Shown here: piece after piece, positions 9,630 through 19,596 of the stretch
How positions within the stretch are numbered: position 1 is the first letter of the stretch
Layout of the letters: the number at the start of each line of letters is the position of its first letter
Origin: Natrinema amylolyticum
GTDB taxonomy: Archaea; Halobacteriota; Halobacteria; Halobacteriales; Natrialbaceae
DNA: 64,000 nucleotides
Assembly: GCF_020515625.1 (NCBI RefSeq)
Contig: NZ_JAIWPJ010000001.1
Location: forward strand, 62,001-126,000
Reading direction: 5' to 3'
Translations under genes and position numbers: made by a program
The notes under the pieces: model-generated
Databases searched by the model: none
Told to the model about the DNA's origin: nothing
What the model saw: only the letters and a program-made list of their open reading frames with translations

Positions 9630-10169
9630 ATGCCCGAGATGGAACAACAAGACAAAACGTTGTCCGAGCTCATCGTCAAGGAAGCAGTCAACAGAGGAAT
9701 GGAGTCGCCGATGCGCGAGTCGATCCTCGAGGCCGTCGAGGAGGCGGAGGGCTCCCGCTCCGGCGGTCGGCTCCCGCTCGCGGGGGCGCTGTTCGGCCTC
9801 GGCGCGGCCGTCGGCTTTCTGGTGGGACGGCAGTCGCCCGAACTCGAGGAGTCGCCGATCGAGGACTTGGAGGAGCCGGAGATTATCGAAGACGTCATGG
9901 AAACGGCGGAGGAAACGACCGAGACGACACCCGAAATGACCAGTGAATCCGAGGAGACCGAAGGCGGATCCGGCTCGCGACTACCGAAACTCCTTCTGGC
10001 AGTCGGTGCCGTCGTGGGGGCCGTGGTCCTCCGCCGTCGCCTCTCGTCCGGCGAGGAAGAGGAGTGGGAACCGATCGAGGAGTTCGAACCGGCGACGAGC
10101 GGAGAGAGCGACGAGGAGGAGGCGGAGGAGGCCGAAGCCGAAGAGACGGACGAAGAAACCGAGGAGTGA
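9630..10169 (+). CDS. Two-helix membrane protein with long acidic tail
   Basis: ATG 9630 (MPEMEQQDKTLSELIV) is preferred to GTG or ATG codons slightly upstream. The 179-residue protein has an N-terminal amphipathic region, a glycine-rich helix LAGALFGLGAAVGFLVG near 49-65, and a second helix LLLAVGAVVGAVVLRRR near 120-136. Extremely acidic Glu/Thr/Ser linkers lie between and after them. Such architecture is common in haloarchaeal envelope proteins, but I recognise no family. It stands between unrelated genes, 173 bases before the methyltransferase gene. Confidence 0.7.
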   Translation: MPEMEQQDKTLSELIVKEAVNRGMESPMRESILEAVEEAEGSRSGGRLPLAGALFGLGAAVGFLVGRQSPELEESPIEDLEEPEIIEDVMETAEETTETTPEMTSESEETEGGSGSRLPKLLLAVGAVVGAVVLRRRLSSGEEEEWEPIEEFEPATSGESDEEEAEEAEAEETDEETEE

Positions 10170-10342
10170 GCGATCCCCGTCCGTCGGTTCCCGTGACCGC
10201 GACCGTGTTCGGACCGATTCTCTCCGTTTTCGCGTCCCCGCAGTGTACGCACCGACGCGACGGCCGCTCGTCTCCGTACTGACGGCCTCGAGTCGCCGCC
10301 CTGACGAAGGAGATAAGGGAGCCACGCCGACAGTGTGAGCCA

Positions 10343-11398
10343 ATGGAGACGACCCACCGCGTGTTCGTCGGTGACTCTCGCGATCTCTCGGCGGTCGACG
10401 ACGAATCCGTCGAACTCGTCGTGACCTCCCCGCCGTATCCGATGATCGAAATGTGGGACGACCTCTTTACGGAGCTCGATCCCGCAATCGGCGACGCGCT
10501 GGCGGCCGGGGACGGCTACGACGCCTTTGAAGCGATGCACGCCCAGCTCGAGCGCGTCTGGGACGAACTCGAGCGCGTCCTGGTCGACGGCGGGATCGCT
10601 TGTATCAACGTCGGCGACGCGACCCGGTCGGTCGACGGGAGCTTCCGGGTCTACCCGAATCACGCGCGCGTGCTCGAGTCGTTCGAGGAGCGAGGGTTCG
10701 AGCCGCTCCCGGACGTGCTCTGGCGCAAGCCGGCCAACAGCGCGGCCAAGTTCATGGGGAGCGGGATGATCCCGCCCAACGCCTACGTCACGCTGGAGCA
10801 CGAGTACATTCTGGTGTTCCGCAAGGGAGCCGAGAGCCGTGAGTTCGAGCCCCGTGCGGATCGACGCTACGAGGCCGCCTACTTCTGGGAGGAACGCAAC
10901 CGCTGGTTCACGGACGTCTGGACCGACGTGACCGGCGAGCTACAGTCGATCGACGAGCCGGCCGACGACGAACTCCGCGAGCGGTCGGCGGCCTACCCGC
11001 TCGAGATTCCCTATCGCCTGATCTGTATGTACTCGGCCTACGGTGACACCGTCCTCGACCCGTTCTGGGGCACGGGGACGACGACGCTGGCAGCGATGTG
11101 CGCCGGTCGGAGCTCGGTCGGGTCCGAACTCGAGGACGCCTTCCTCGACGTGTTCGACGACGGTGTCGACGAGGTCCCGGCGCTGTCGCGCTCGGTCGGA
11201 CGCGCGCGCCTCGAGCGCCATCGGGAGTTCGTCGAGCACCGACGCGACGAGGGGAAGGGGTTCGAGTACGAGGCCGACTACTACGAGACGCCGGTCGTCA
11301 CCAAGATGGAACGCGGCATCCGACTGCGCGAGGTGAGTGCGGTCGACGAAATCGACGACGGTTACCGAGTCGACCACGCGCCGCTCGCCCTCGAGTGA
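10343..11398 (+). CDS. zim: Beta-class DNA methyltransferase, probably the CTAG (Zim-type) enzyme
   Basis: A 351-residue methyltransferase in beta-class order. The catalytic motif IV TSPPYPMIEMW is at residues 28-38, and the S-adenosylmethionine motif I DPFWGTGTT is at about 236-244, after the target-recognition region. S-PPY is typical of N4-cytosine or N6-adenine amino-methylation. The length, the TSPPYPMI start and the solitary position without a nuclease gene fit the orphan haloarchaeal CTAG methylase called Zim, which modifies the cytosine of CTAG. That specificity is recalled from the family and cannot be proved from motifs. CTAG is scarce in the surrounding chromosome, which agrees with it. 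Confidence 0.75.
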   Translation: METTHRVFVGDSRDLSAVDDESVELVVTSPPYPMIEMWDDLFTELDPAIGDALAAGDGYDAFEAMHAQLERVWDELERVLVDGGIACINVGDATRSVDGSFRVYPNHARVLESFEERGFEPLPDVLWRKPANSAAKFMGSGMIPPNAYVTLEHEYILVFRKGAESREFEPRADRRYEAAYFWEERNRWFTDVWTDVTGELQSIDEPADDELRERSAAYPLEIPYRLICMYSAYGDTVLDPFWGTGTTTLAAMCAGRSSVGSELEDAFLDVFDDGVDEVPALSRSVGRARLERHREFVEHRRDEGKGFEYEADYYETPVVTKMERGIRLREVSAVDEIDDGYRVDHAPLALE

Positions 11399-11508
11399 GT
11401 CGGACCGCGGCACTCGGTTCCCGCGTCGGTTCGGCGCGCGAGACCGGCGTTCCGATCGCCGGCTGAAATCGACGCGAACTTTTTACCCGTTCCCGCCTAC
11501 CCAGCAGT

Positions 11509-14500
11509 ATGGCCCGCGGTCTCGAGGACGCCGAGACGACCCAGGTACGCGCCCTCGCCGTCGGTTCGTCCGAGTGGATCCGGACGGCGACGGCGGGGCT
11601 CGCCGACGAGTCAGTCACCGTGACGGACTCGGTCTCGACCGTCTCCGACCTCAGCGACGAACGGCTCGACACGGCCGACTGCGTCCTGACCGACGACCGG
11701 GACGTTCTCGGCGTCGTCGACGAGACGTATCCGGTCGTCTACGCCGTCGATCCGGCCCGAAACGAGTCGATCGACGACCTTCGCGGCGATCCCGAGGTGA
11801 TCGCCAAGACGACGATCCAGGAGCCGCGGCTCCTGGCTCAGCGGCTTCAGCGGGCCGTCGAGTTCGCTGCGATGCAGCGATCGACGACCCGGCAGACGGA
11901 GTGGTACCAGACACTGATCGAACACTCGTCGGACCTCCTGCTCGTCGTCGACGCTAACGGTGAGATCACGTACATCAGTCCGGCAGTCGAGCGCGTCGGG
12001 GGATTCGATCCGGACGATCTCTGCGGAACCGACATCCTCGAGTACGTCCATCCCGACGACAGTCAGTCGGTGGCCGACTCGTTCGACGCCATCTGTGAGG
12101 CCGACTGCGGAACGACGCGGACCATCGAGTACACGTGTCGACACTCCGATGGCTACTGGTACGTCCACGAGGCCGTGCTGACGAACCGACTCGAGGACGG
12201 GATCGTCGACGGCGTCGTCGCATCGATTCAGGATATCACCGAGCACCACCGCATCGAACAGGAGTTGGACGAGTCGTTCAAACGAGTCACCGACGCGTTT
12301 TACGCCCTCGACGCGGACTGGCGCTTTACGTACGTCAACGACCGTGCGCTCGAGCAACTCGATGTCACCCGACCCGATCTGCTCGGCCAACGGATTCTCG
12401 ACGTGTTCCCGGAGATGAAGGGAACGGTGTTCCAGCGGGAGGCGATCGAGGCGATGGAGCGACAGGAGCCCCGAACGGCCGAAGGGTATCTCGAGCGCTA
12501 CGACGCCTGGATCGAGGCTCGCATCTATCCGTCGCCGTCGGGCATCTCCGTCTACTGGCAGGACGTGACCGAGCGCGTCGAACGCGAGCGGGACCTGGCC
12601 GACCGGACGGAGCGCTTGCAGACGTTAGTCGAGAACGCCCCGGTCGTCCTGTTCGTCCTCGACGACGAGGGAACCTTCACGCTCTCGGAGGGCCGCGGCC
12701 TCGCGAACCTCGGCTTCGATTCCGACGAGATCACCGGTCGGTCGGTCTTCGACGTGTTAGCGGACTACCCCGACGCCCGCGCGGACGCGAGAGCGGCCCT
12801 CGAGGGGGAGACTGTCCACTCGCAGCGGCTGCTCGGGGACCGAGTCTTCGAAGCGTGGTATCGGCCGATTTCGGACGAGAACGGGGCCATCGATCGGGTT
12901 ATCGGCGTCGCGAACGACGTCACCGAACGGGTTCGGTATCAGGAGGCGCTCAACGCGTTACACGAGGCGACCACCCACCTATTGACCGTCGAATCGAAAG
13001 CGGACGCCTGCGAGTACATCGTCGACGTCGCGACCGACGTGCTGGATATAGACAGCGTCCTCTACCGGTTCGACGACCGGGAGAACGAACTCGTTCCGGC
13101 GGCGCATTCGCCGGCCCTCGAGTCGACGCTCGGCTCCCCGCCGCGGCTCCGGCCGAACGACGGCATCGCCTGGGAGACGTTCGTCACCGGTGAATCGGCC
13201 GTCTACGACGATATCGGCAACGAGGCCGCCCTCTCTGACGAGTCGACGGCCGCTCGGAGCGGCCTCTACGTCCCGCTGGGAGAGCATGGGGTTCTGGTCG
13301 CCCTCTCGACCGATGCGGGCGAGTACGACGAGGACACCATCGAGCTCGCCCGGCTGTTCGCGGCGACAGCGGAAGCCGCGCTCGATCGAATCGGCCGGAC
13401 CCGCCGGCTGCACGACCGCGAGCGCGAACTCGAGCGACAGAATCGAAACCTCGAGCGGCTCAACGACGCCAACGAGGTCCGCCAGGATATCGAGCAACTC
13501 CTCCTGCTAGCCGACTCCCGGACCGAGATCGAGCGCGGTGTTCCCGAGCGCCTCGCCGACCTCGAGTCGTGTTCGCTGGCCTGGATCGGCGAACCGGACC
13601 CCAGCGGGAACGAACTCCGGTCGCGGTCTCGCGCCGGGTCCGACCGGGGCTATCTCGACGCGGTGACAGTGACGACGGTCGACGAGTCGGCCGCCGAACC
13701 GACGGGACGGGCGGCTCGCACGCGAGACCCGGTCTACGTCGATAACGTCGCCGAGTCGGTCCACGACGGCGAGTGGCGAGGCGATGCGCTGTCGCGAAAC
13801 TTCCAGTCCGTGTACGCAGTCCCGCTCGTCTACGACGGGTTCCTCTACGGCGTCCTGTCGATCTACGGCGAGGAACGAGACGCGTTCGACGAGGCGCTTC
13901 GGTCGATGCTGGCGGAACTCGGCGAAACGATCGCCTACGCGGTCGACGCCGTCAAACGGAAGAACGCGCTCGTGGACGACGACTACACCGAAGTCGAACT
14001 CGAGGTCGCGGCCGACGCGACCCTCTGTCGGCTCGCGGACGTCCTCGACGGATCGCTCACGTACGAGGGCGCGACGAGGCGGGCGGACGGGTCACAGATC
14101 GTGTTCGTCGCTGCCGAGGGACCGACGGACGAGTCCGTCGCGACCATCGACCATGGGACGATCGACGGAATCGCCGCGGTGTCGACGATCGCCGAACACG
14201 ACGGCGAGACGCTCCTCCAGGTGCGGCTGACCGAGCCCTTCCTCGGGCCCATCGTCGAGACCCACGGGGCGCGGTTACGAGCGTTCGGCGCGGACCCCTC
14301 GGGCGGTCGCGCACTCATCGACGTCCCGGACACCGCCGAGGTCCGCGACGTCCTCTCCGATATCGCCCGGAGCGGCCCGGCGGTGTCGATGGTCGCCCGA
14401 CGCGAACAGCCCACGGAGGGGCCGCCGGCACTCGGCGGCCCCGCGCGCACTGCCTTGCTCGAGCGGTTCACCGATCGACAGCGCGAAGTCGTTCAGACGG

Positions 14501-14664
14501 CCTACCACGGGGGGTTCTTCGAGTGGCCGCGACGGGCGAACGGCGAGGAAATCGCGTCGTCGCTCGATATCTCCGCGCCCGCGTTTCACAAACACGTCCG
14601 GTCTGCGGAGCGGAAGCTCTTCGCGGCGCTGTTCGATGGGGCGACCGCTACGGACGTTAACTGA
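11509..14664 (+). CDS. Bat-like PAS/GAF regulator with HTH-10 output domain
   Basis: A 1051-residue regulator. Residues 1-110 look like a degenerate receiver (VLTDDRDV, no clear phosphorylation site). Three PAS domains follow at about 125-240, 250-355 and 365-470, then GAF-like domains at about 480-640 and 675-820. A bacterio-opsin-activator middle domain is at 830-960 and the HTH-10 DNA-binding domain at about 985-1040 (LLERFTDRQREVVQTAY, then EIASSLDISAPAFHKHVRSA). The plan is that of Bat, the oxygen/light regulator of bacteriorhodopsin in Halobacterium, but many paralogues exist and the target is unknown. A T-rich TATA-like element at 11480-11486 is suitably placed for a leaderless transcript. 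A HalOD1 gene follows. Confidence 0.88.
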   Translation: MARGLEDAETTQVRALAVGSSEWIRTATAGLADESVTVTDSVSTVSDLSDERLDTADCVLTDDRDVLGVVDETYPVVYAVDPARNESIDDLRGDPEVIAKTTIQEPRLLAQRLQRAVEFAAMQRSTTRQTEWYQTLIEHSSDLLLVVDANGEITYISPAVERVGGFDPDDLCGTDILEYVHPDDSQSVADSFDAICEADCGTTRTIEYTCRHSDGYWYVHEAVLTNRLEDGIVDGVVASIQDITEHHRIEQELDESFKRVTDAFYALDADWRFTYVNDRALEQLDVTRPDLLGQRILDVFPEMKGTVFQREAIEAMERQEPRTAEGYLERYDAWIEARIYPSPSGISVYWQDVTERVERERDLADRTERLQTLVENAPVVLFVLDDEGTFTLSEGRGLANLGFDSDEITGRSVFDVLADYPDARADARAALEGETVHSQRLLGDRVFEAWYRPISDENGAIDRVIGVANDVTERVRYQEALNALHEATTHLLTVESKADACEYIVDVATDVLDIDSVLYRFDDRENELVPAAHSPALESTLGSPPRLRPNDGIAWETFVTGESAVYDDIGNEAALSDESTAARSGLYVPLGEHGVLVALSTDAGEYDEDTIELARLFAATAEAALDRIGRTRRLHDRERELERQNRNLERLNDANEVRQDIEQLLLLADSRTEIERGVPERLADLESCSLAWIGEPDPSGNELRSRSRAGSDRGYLDAVTVTTVDESAAEPTGRAARTRDPVYVDNVAESVHDGEWRGDALSRNFQSVYAVPLVYDGFLYGVLSIYGEERDAFDEALRSMLAELGETIAYAVDAVKRKNALVDDDYTEVELEVAADATLCRLADVLDGSLTYEGATRRADGSQIVFVAAEGPTDESVATIDHGTIDGIAAVSTIAEHDGETLLQVRLTEPFLGPIVETHGARLRAFGADPSGGRALIDVPDTAEVRDVLSDIARSGPAVSMVARREQPTEGPPALGGPARTALLERFTDRQREVVQTAYHGGFFEWPRRANGEEIASSLDISAPAFHKHVRSAERKLFAALFDGATATDVN

Positions 14665-14773
14665 TTAACCATCCGTTCTAGTGACCGTTATACAGTTAAC
14701 GATTAGGCTCTTTGCAACCACCCGTGAACGGAGGAGTAGCTTCCCACGGACGTACTGGGGGTACGTACAATCA

Positions 14774-15073
14774 ATGACAGAGATGAGTTCACGATCGCCG
14801 TCACCCGCGATGGGAGATCACTACGCCGTGCAGTACGATCGACTCGACGACGAACCGCTGAGCGTTGCCGTAGCGGACGCCGTCGCAACATTCCGGAACG
14901 AAGCCGTCACCGAACTCGAGCCGCTCCATTACTCGATCAACGCCGACGCGCTCGAGCGGCTGTTCGAACCGCGAGCGGACGGACTTCGGTCCGGCGGGTC
15001 GGTAACGTTCGAGTACAGTAACTGTCTGGTGACGGTCACTGCAGACGGCGAGATCCGCGTCGAATCGGCCTGA
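14774..15073 (+). CDS. HalOD1 (halobacterial output domain 1) protein
   Basis: ATG 14774 (MTEMSSRSPSP) gives 99 residues. The core VAVADAVATFRNEAVTELEP, then LHYSINADALERLF, and the C-terminal beta pair with FEYSNCLVTVTADGEIRVE are the hallmarks of HalOD1. This is a small haloarchaeal domain found alone or fused to receivers and thought to act in signal output. It lies 110 bases downstream of the Bat-like regulator on the same strand, so joint action is plausible. Paralogues occur at 38748, 43075 and 44071. Confidence 0.85.
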   Translation: MTEMSSRSPSPAMGDHYAVQYDRLDDEPLSVAVADAVATFRNEAVTELEPLHYSINADALERLFEPRADGLRSGGSVTFEYSNCLVTVTADGEIRVESA

Positions 15074-15197
15074 GGATCGGCTTCTCGATATCGGCCTGCA
15101 ATACGGTTACTGTTCCGCTTTTTGGGACGCTCCCGGAGAGCCAGTTCCGAGGACGGCATCCCACAAACGTAAGCGGGTTGGCATCGAACCGGTATCC

Positions 15198-16076
15198 ATG
15201 ACCACTCGACTCCTCGTCCCGACCGATGGGAGCGACGCCGCGACGGCGGCGCTGGAGCACGCGCTGGATATCGCCGCCGACCGGGACGCGACGGTCCACT
15301 TGCTCTACGTCGCGGACACGAACGAGCCGAGTCTGACCCGGCTCGGCACCGAGGTCGTCGACGTCCTCGAGCGGGAGGGCGACGAAATCCTCGACGACGC
15401 CGCCGCGATGGCGGCGGATCGGGACGTATCCGTCACGACGGACGTCGTTCAGGGGGACCCGCGAACCGTGATCGCCGATTACGCCACCGCCGATGAGTTC
15501 GATCTCGTCGTGATGGGCGCCCACGGGCGACGCGGCATCAGCGAATACGTCCTCGGCAGCACCACGGACTGCGTCGTCAACCAGTGTTCGGTCCCCGTGG
15601 TGACCGTTCGTGCGGCCGAGGACGCGACGCGGACGTATCCCTACGCCGACGTGCTCGTTCCGACGGACGGGAGCGATCACGCGGGAGCGGCGCTGGAGCT
15701 GGGAGCGACGATCGCCGACCGACACGACGCGACGTTACATCTGCTGTCCGTCGTCGACGAACTCCCGGAGGTGTTCGACGCGGAGTCGACACAGCTCCCC
15801 GAGCAACTCGAGGAGAACGTCCAGGCGGTCCTCGACGAGGCCGAGGCGACCGCCCGGCGAGCGGGCGTCGACGATATCAGGACCACCATTCGAGCCGGCT
15901 CGGTCTCGCGGGAGATCACGTCGTACACCGACGAGGAGGGGATCGACCTCGTAGTGATGGGGACCCACGGTCACACCGGCCTCGATCGCCACCTCCTCGG
16001 GAGCTTCACCGAGCGCGTGATCCGGACGTCATCGGTCCCCGTCCTCACCACGAGAGCGGCCGACGTAGACGACTGA
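15198..16076 (+). CDS. Tandem universal stress protein (two UspA domains)
   Basis: A 292-residue cytoplasmic protein of two Usp domains, residues 1-140 and 147-288. Each has the nucleotide-binding signature G-x2-G-x9-G-S/T: MGAHGRRGISEYVLGS near 104-119 and MGTHGHTGLDRHLLGS near 253-268. It therefore probably binds ATP. The opening strand TRLLVPTDGSDAATAAL is also typical. Tandem Usp proteins act under starvation and other stress in ways that differ among organisms. Monocistronic here. Confidence 0.92.
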   Translation: MTTRLLVPTDGSDAATAALEHALDIAADRDATVHLLYVADTNEPSLTRLGTEVVDVLEREGDEILDDAAAMAADRDVSVTTDVVQGDPRTVIADYATADEFDLVVMGAHGRRGISEYVLGSTTDCVVNQCSVPVVTVRAAEDATRTYPYADVLVPTDGSDHAGAALELGATIADRHDATLHLLSVVDELPEVFDAESTQLPEQLEENVQAVLDEAEATARRAGVDDIRTTIRAGSVSREITSYTDEEGIDLVVMGTHGHTGLDRHLLGSFTERVIRTSSVPVLTTRAADVDD

Positions 16077-16185
16077 ACGGACAGGTAGACGGCTCTCGCC
16101 GACCCGACTGGTCGATGAACGCGACTGTCAGGAACTGCAAACGACGAACAATGCTACCTCGGACGGCGGGAGAGTAGGTAGTGAG

Positions 16186-17589
16186 ATGATTGCCCGATCA
16201 CGCGCCTCGCTCGCTCGCGCCGGCTCGCTCCTCTCGCGAAATCGGCTCCGAGTCGCGTTTCTCGTCGTAATCGTCCTCTCGGCGGCCGTGGTCGCCAATG
16301 CGTCCACGAACAGCCTCTCGACGGCGTCGGCCGAGGACGTTCCGGACGCACCGCCGACGGAGAATCACACGGTCGTGACCGAGTCGGGTCGTGCCGGGAC
16401 GATCACTGCCTACGCCCCCGACGGTGAGGTACTCTATTACAACAACACGCGGACGAAGTATTTCGACGTCGATCCCGTCGAGGGAGAGCCGCTGACCGTC
16501 GAGTACACCGCGACGGACACGATTCACTCCGAGGGACCGACCTGTTCCGATCCGCCGTGTGCGCTGAACGTCATCGAACGCGCGAACCTCTCGACCGGCG
16601 AGGTCGAGGTGGTCTACGAGCGCTACGACTACAAGGAGACCGCCGGCGAGTGGCACGACGCGGATCGCATCAACGAGACCCACGTCGTCGTCGCGGACAT
16701 CGTCGCAGATCAGGTGTTCGTCGTGAACACCGAGACCGAAGTCGTCGAGTGGCTCTGGGACGCCCAGAGCGACTTCCCCGTCGAGGGCGGCGGCGCGTAC
16801 CCCGGCGACTGGGCGCACATCAACGACGTCGAGTACATCGAGGACGGCGAGATGGAGGGCCGAATCATGGCCAGCCTGCGCAATCAGGATCAGGTCGTCT
16901 TCCTCGACCGACAGGAGGGGTTACTCGAGGACTGGACGCTCGGCGCGGAAGACGAGTACGACATCCAATACGAACAGCACAATCCCGATTACATTCCCGA
17001 GAGCCGGGGCGGGCCGGCCGTCGTCGTCGCGGACTCCGAGAACGGCCGCGTTCAGGAGTTCCAGCGCGAGGACGGCGCGTGGACCCGCAGCTGGGAGTGG
17101 TCCGACGACCGGATGCAGTGGCCGCGAGACGCCGACCGGCTGCCGAACGGGAACACGCTCGTCACCGACACGCACGGCAACCGCGTTATGGAGATCAACG
17201 AGTCCGGCGATATCGTCTGGCAGGTCGAATCCACGCTCCCCTACGAGGCCGAACGCCTCGAGACCGGTGACGAGAGCGCGGGCGGGCACAGTGCCCGGGA
17301 ACTCGGCCTCGAGTCGCGGACGGCGGCCGAGAGCGACGACGAGGGCGGGGACCTGTTCGGGTTCGACCCGCTCGGATTCGTCGGTGATCTCATCCAGTCG
17401 ATTCTGCCCCACCGAATCTACAACGGGCTCCTCTTCGCGACGCCGGTCTGGATCGGTCCGTCGGAGTTCGCGGCGATCGCCATCGCGCTCCTGACGGGAC
17501 TGCTCTGGGCCGGTCTGGAATTCAAGTGGCAGCTCCGGGACGCCGGGGTCAGGTTCCGACTGCCCGTCTATCGGGAGGGCGGGGACTGA
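16186..17589 (+). CDS. Arylsulfotransferase (ASST)-like propeller protein, membrane-anchored
   Basis: A 467-residue protein with an N-terminal signal-anchor helix at residues 22-42 and a C-terminal helix near 425-447. Between them is a beta-propeller-like domain with repeats ending in phrases such as VVADIVADQVFVVNTET and NTLVTDTHGNRVMEINESG. These repeats and GDWAHINDVEYIEDG match the arylsulfotransferase family of haloarchaea and bacteria. The classical enzymes move sulfate between phenols in the periplasm. The archaeal branch is uncharacterised, so transferase activity is not assured. The propeller would face the outside. Confidence 0.75.
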   Translation: MIARSRASLARAGSLLSRNRLRVAFLVVIVLSAAVVANASTNSLSTASAEDVPDAPPTENHTVVTESGRAGTITAYAPDGEVLYYNNTRTKYFDVDPVEGEPLTVEYTATDTIHSEGPTCSDPPCALNVIERANLSTGEVEVVYERYDYKETAGEWHDADRINETHVVVADIVADQVFVVNTETEVVEWLWDAQSDFPVEGGGAYPGDWAHINDVEYIEDGEMEGRIMASLRNQDQVVFLDRQEGLLEDWTLGAEDEYDIQYEQHNPDYIPESRGGPAVVVADSENGRVQEFQREDGAWTRSWEWSDDRMQWPRDADRLPNGNTLVTDTHGNRVMEINESGDIVWQVESTLPYEAERLETGDESAGGHSARELGLESRTAAESDDEGGDLFGFDPLGFVGDLIQSILPHRIYNGLLFATPVWIGPSEFAAIAIALLTGLLWAGLEFKWQLRDAGVRFRLPVYREGGD

Positions 17590-17808
17590 ATTCGACGGCC
17601 GGCGTCGGAGCGTCCTTTCGGTGGTCTCGTCCGACCGTTCGCTGCGGGATGAACGGTACGTGCAGGAGGCACACGTATCGCGGATTTCGGACGACTCCCT
17701 TCCCGACGAGATGACCAAGGCGGCCTCGATAGGGGCGCTAGTAGCGATATGCACACCTCAATAGCTCTCCTAGGAAGGTATTTCAGCCGATTCAGTCGTT
17801 CTTCGGGT

Positions 17809-18180
17809 ATGGGCCAACCGATGGAGCGAGCAGCGGGGAGAGAGCGGAAATCGGGACGCACCGCGACCGGTACCGATCGCGCCGTGCTGGGCGACCGACG
17901 ACGGGCGTGTATCCTCTCTCACCTCGTGAATATGGAGGAATCGACGGCGGAACGGTCGGAGTTAGCGGAGGAAGTGCGTCGCGATGAGCTGAAGAATCCC
18001 GACGAGAGCGAGCAGCCGACCAGAGAATCGATCGAAATCGACCTGCATCACAACCAGCTACCGCGTCTCGAAGACGCGGGATTTATCGAGTATCACCGCC
18101 GTCAGGGGACGGTCCGGTACGATGGATTGCCTGATCAGCGGCTACTCGAACGCACCTCCCTCGAGGGGATCTCACACTGA
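17809..18180 (+). CDS. DUF7344-type winged-helix protein
   Basis: ATG 17809 (MGQPMERAAG) is preferred; ATG 17821 is possible. The 123 residues show the pattern of the haloarchaeal HTH family also seen at 39041, 39596 and 42681. These are a short N-terminus, LGDRRRACILSHL, a helix with AELAEEV-type recognition, then IEIDLHHNQLPRLEDAGFIEYHRRQGTVRY. That last block matches the H-x-x-L/I-P-x-L-x-x-x-G core of the wing. Likely a DNA-binding regulator; the ligand and target are unknown. Confidence 0.75.
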   Translation: MGQPMERAAGRERKSGRTATGTDRAVLGDRRRACILSHLVNMEESTAERSELAEEVRRDELKNPDESEQPTRESIEIDLHHNQLPRLEDAGFIEYHRRQGTVRYDGLPDQRLLERTSLEGISH

Positions 18181-18306
18181 TCGTCACACGATGGCCACGT
18201 TCGCCACGTTCGATACGCACGTCTACTCCGGTCATTTCGTCCGTCTCTCTCGAGAAATCGCGGCTGACTCGCGTTCTCCGAGCTCTCAGGCGCGTTTTCG
18301 ACGCTT

Positions 18307-18828
18307 TCAGACGAGGAGATGGCCGCCGAGCAGGTAGAGGGCGGCGAGGATCGACTGGAACGACAGCGAGCCGACCGCCGACAGCACGAGAAACGAGCGG
18401 CGGTCCATCTCCGACAGGCCGGCGGGGACAGTGAGCAGCCCCCGGACGACCAGCATCGTATTGCTCACCGCCACGGCAAGTGAGCCCCAGCGGTCGAACC
18501 AGCCGTCGAAGCGCTCGAGTCGCGACTCGGTGATCGGAAACCAGCGCTTCCGGAGGACGTACTCCCGACCGGCCCGTCTGACGAGCCAGAACAGGAGGAG
18601 CTGTCCGACCGTCGTCCCGACGACCGCGAGGGCGACGATCGCGACCGCCTCGGCGACCGACGAACCGATCAGCGCCAGCGCGGCCGGCACGACGAGTTCG
18701 CTCGGCATGAATCGCAACAGCATCGCTCCCTCGAGGACGCAGATCCCGAACAACACGGCGAAGCCGACCTCGGACGTGAACAGCGACTCGAGCCAGGGCG
18801 GCGTCTCTGTGAGTTGGAGCGGGACCAT
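18307..18828 (-). CDS. DedA-family membrane protein
   Basis: A 173-residue membrane protein with about five helices. The N-terminal reentrant region LEGAMLLRFMPSELVVPAA and the later block MLVVRGLLTVPAGLSEMDRR correspond to the two conserved DedA stretches (E-x-x-x-P-x-P/S-E and R-x-x-P-A-G). The second arginine is present. DedA proteins move lipid carriers or phospholipids between membrane leaflets and use the proton-motive force. It is convergent with the winged-helix gene. Slightly shorter than bacterial DedA, which is about 200 residues. Confidence 0.8.
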   Translation of the reverse strand: MVPLQLTETPPWLESLFTSEVGFAVLFGICVLEGAMLLRFMPSELVVPAALALIGSSVAEAVAIVALAVVGTTVGQLLLFWLVRRAGREYVLRKRWFPITESRLERFDGWFDRWGSLAVAVSNTMLVVRGLLTVPAGLSEMDRRSFLVLSAVGSLSFQSILAALYLLGGHLLV

Positions 18829-19009
18829 CGATGATCGATTCGTCTCGAAGGTGACTCCGTTCGGCGACTGAAATCGTGGGCTTGCAGGTGCAGCACGCGT
18901 AAGTACCCGCGCTCGCAGATTCGCTCGAGCGACGATTGCGGCGGGGAGTCGGTGACCGAATCTCTGCGGGCCACAAGCTATATTTTACTCTTCGCCGAGT
19001 GTCGAACCA

Positions 19010-19561
19010 ATGGAGGGAGGGCGGATTCTCTTTCTGACGGTAGCGTTCGCGACACACGCTGTCGTCGGCGTCGCGCTCGCTCGCGGATTCACCGGCGTCG
19101 GTCCGCGAACGGGAGCGTGGCTGGGGATCGTCTTTGGGCTCCTCCCGGACGCGGACTTCCTCTTTCCGGCCGACTGGGGGTGGCCGTTCGTTCACCGCGG
19201 GCTCACGCACTCGCCGCTGTTCGCGCTGACGGTCGTCGCGGGCGTGTACGCAGTGGCGGTCGGGACGGCTGGCAGACGAGGACGCCGATATGCAGGCGTT
19301 CGTCGAACGCGGGCAACCGCGCTCGCCGCAGCGGTGGCGATCGGGTCCCACCTCCTCATCGACTCGCTGTCGCCGATGGGAATCCAGTGGCTGTTCCCGA
19401 TCAGGACGGCGTGGAGTCCCGGCCTCGACGTCCACGGCGTGATCGCGACGACCCTGCTCTGGTCGGTCTCGCTGGCTATTCTCGCGCGGCGGACGGACGA
19501 TCTGGACGGCGTCAGCGAGTGGGCTCGAGACGATGACTCCGCTCGTCACCCGTCGAAGTAA
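19010..19561 (+). CDS. YdjM/DUF457-type membrane-bound metal-dependent hydrolase
   Basis: 183 residues with four or five helices and the metal-site motifs of the family: FATHAVVG near residue 16, LLPDADFLFP near 44, HRGLTHSPLF near 62 and GSHLLIDSLSP near 113. These His/Asp positions (H-x-n-D-x-D-x-n-HRG-x-TH-x-n-H-x-x-x-D) define the YdjM superfamily. A phospholipase-C-like hydrolytic site in the membrane is predicted and the substrate is unknown. A TATA-like TATATTTTAC at 18979-18988 lies about 22-31 bases upstream of the ATG. Confidence 0.8.
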   Translation: MEGGRILFLTVAFATHAVVGVALARGFTGVGPRTGAWLGIVFGLLPDADFLFPADWGWPFVHRGLTHSPLFALTVVAGVYAVAVGTAGRRGRRYAGVRRTRATALAAAVAIGSHLLIDSLSPMGIQWLFPIRTAWSPGLDVHGVIATTLLWSVSLAILARRTDDLDGVSEWARDDDSARHPSK

Positions 19562-19596
19562 TACGTCGGCTGCGTTCGACGCTCGAACCGGCGGCG

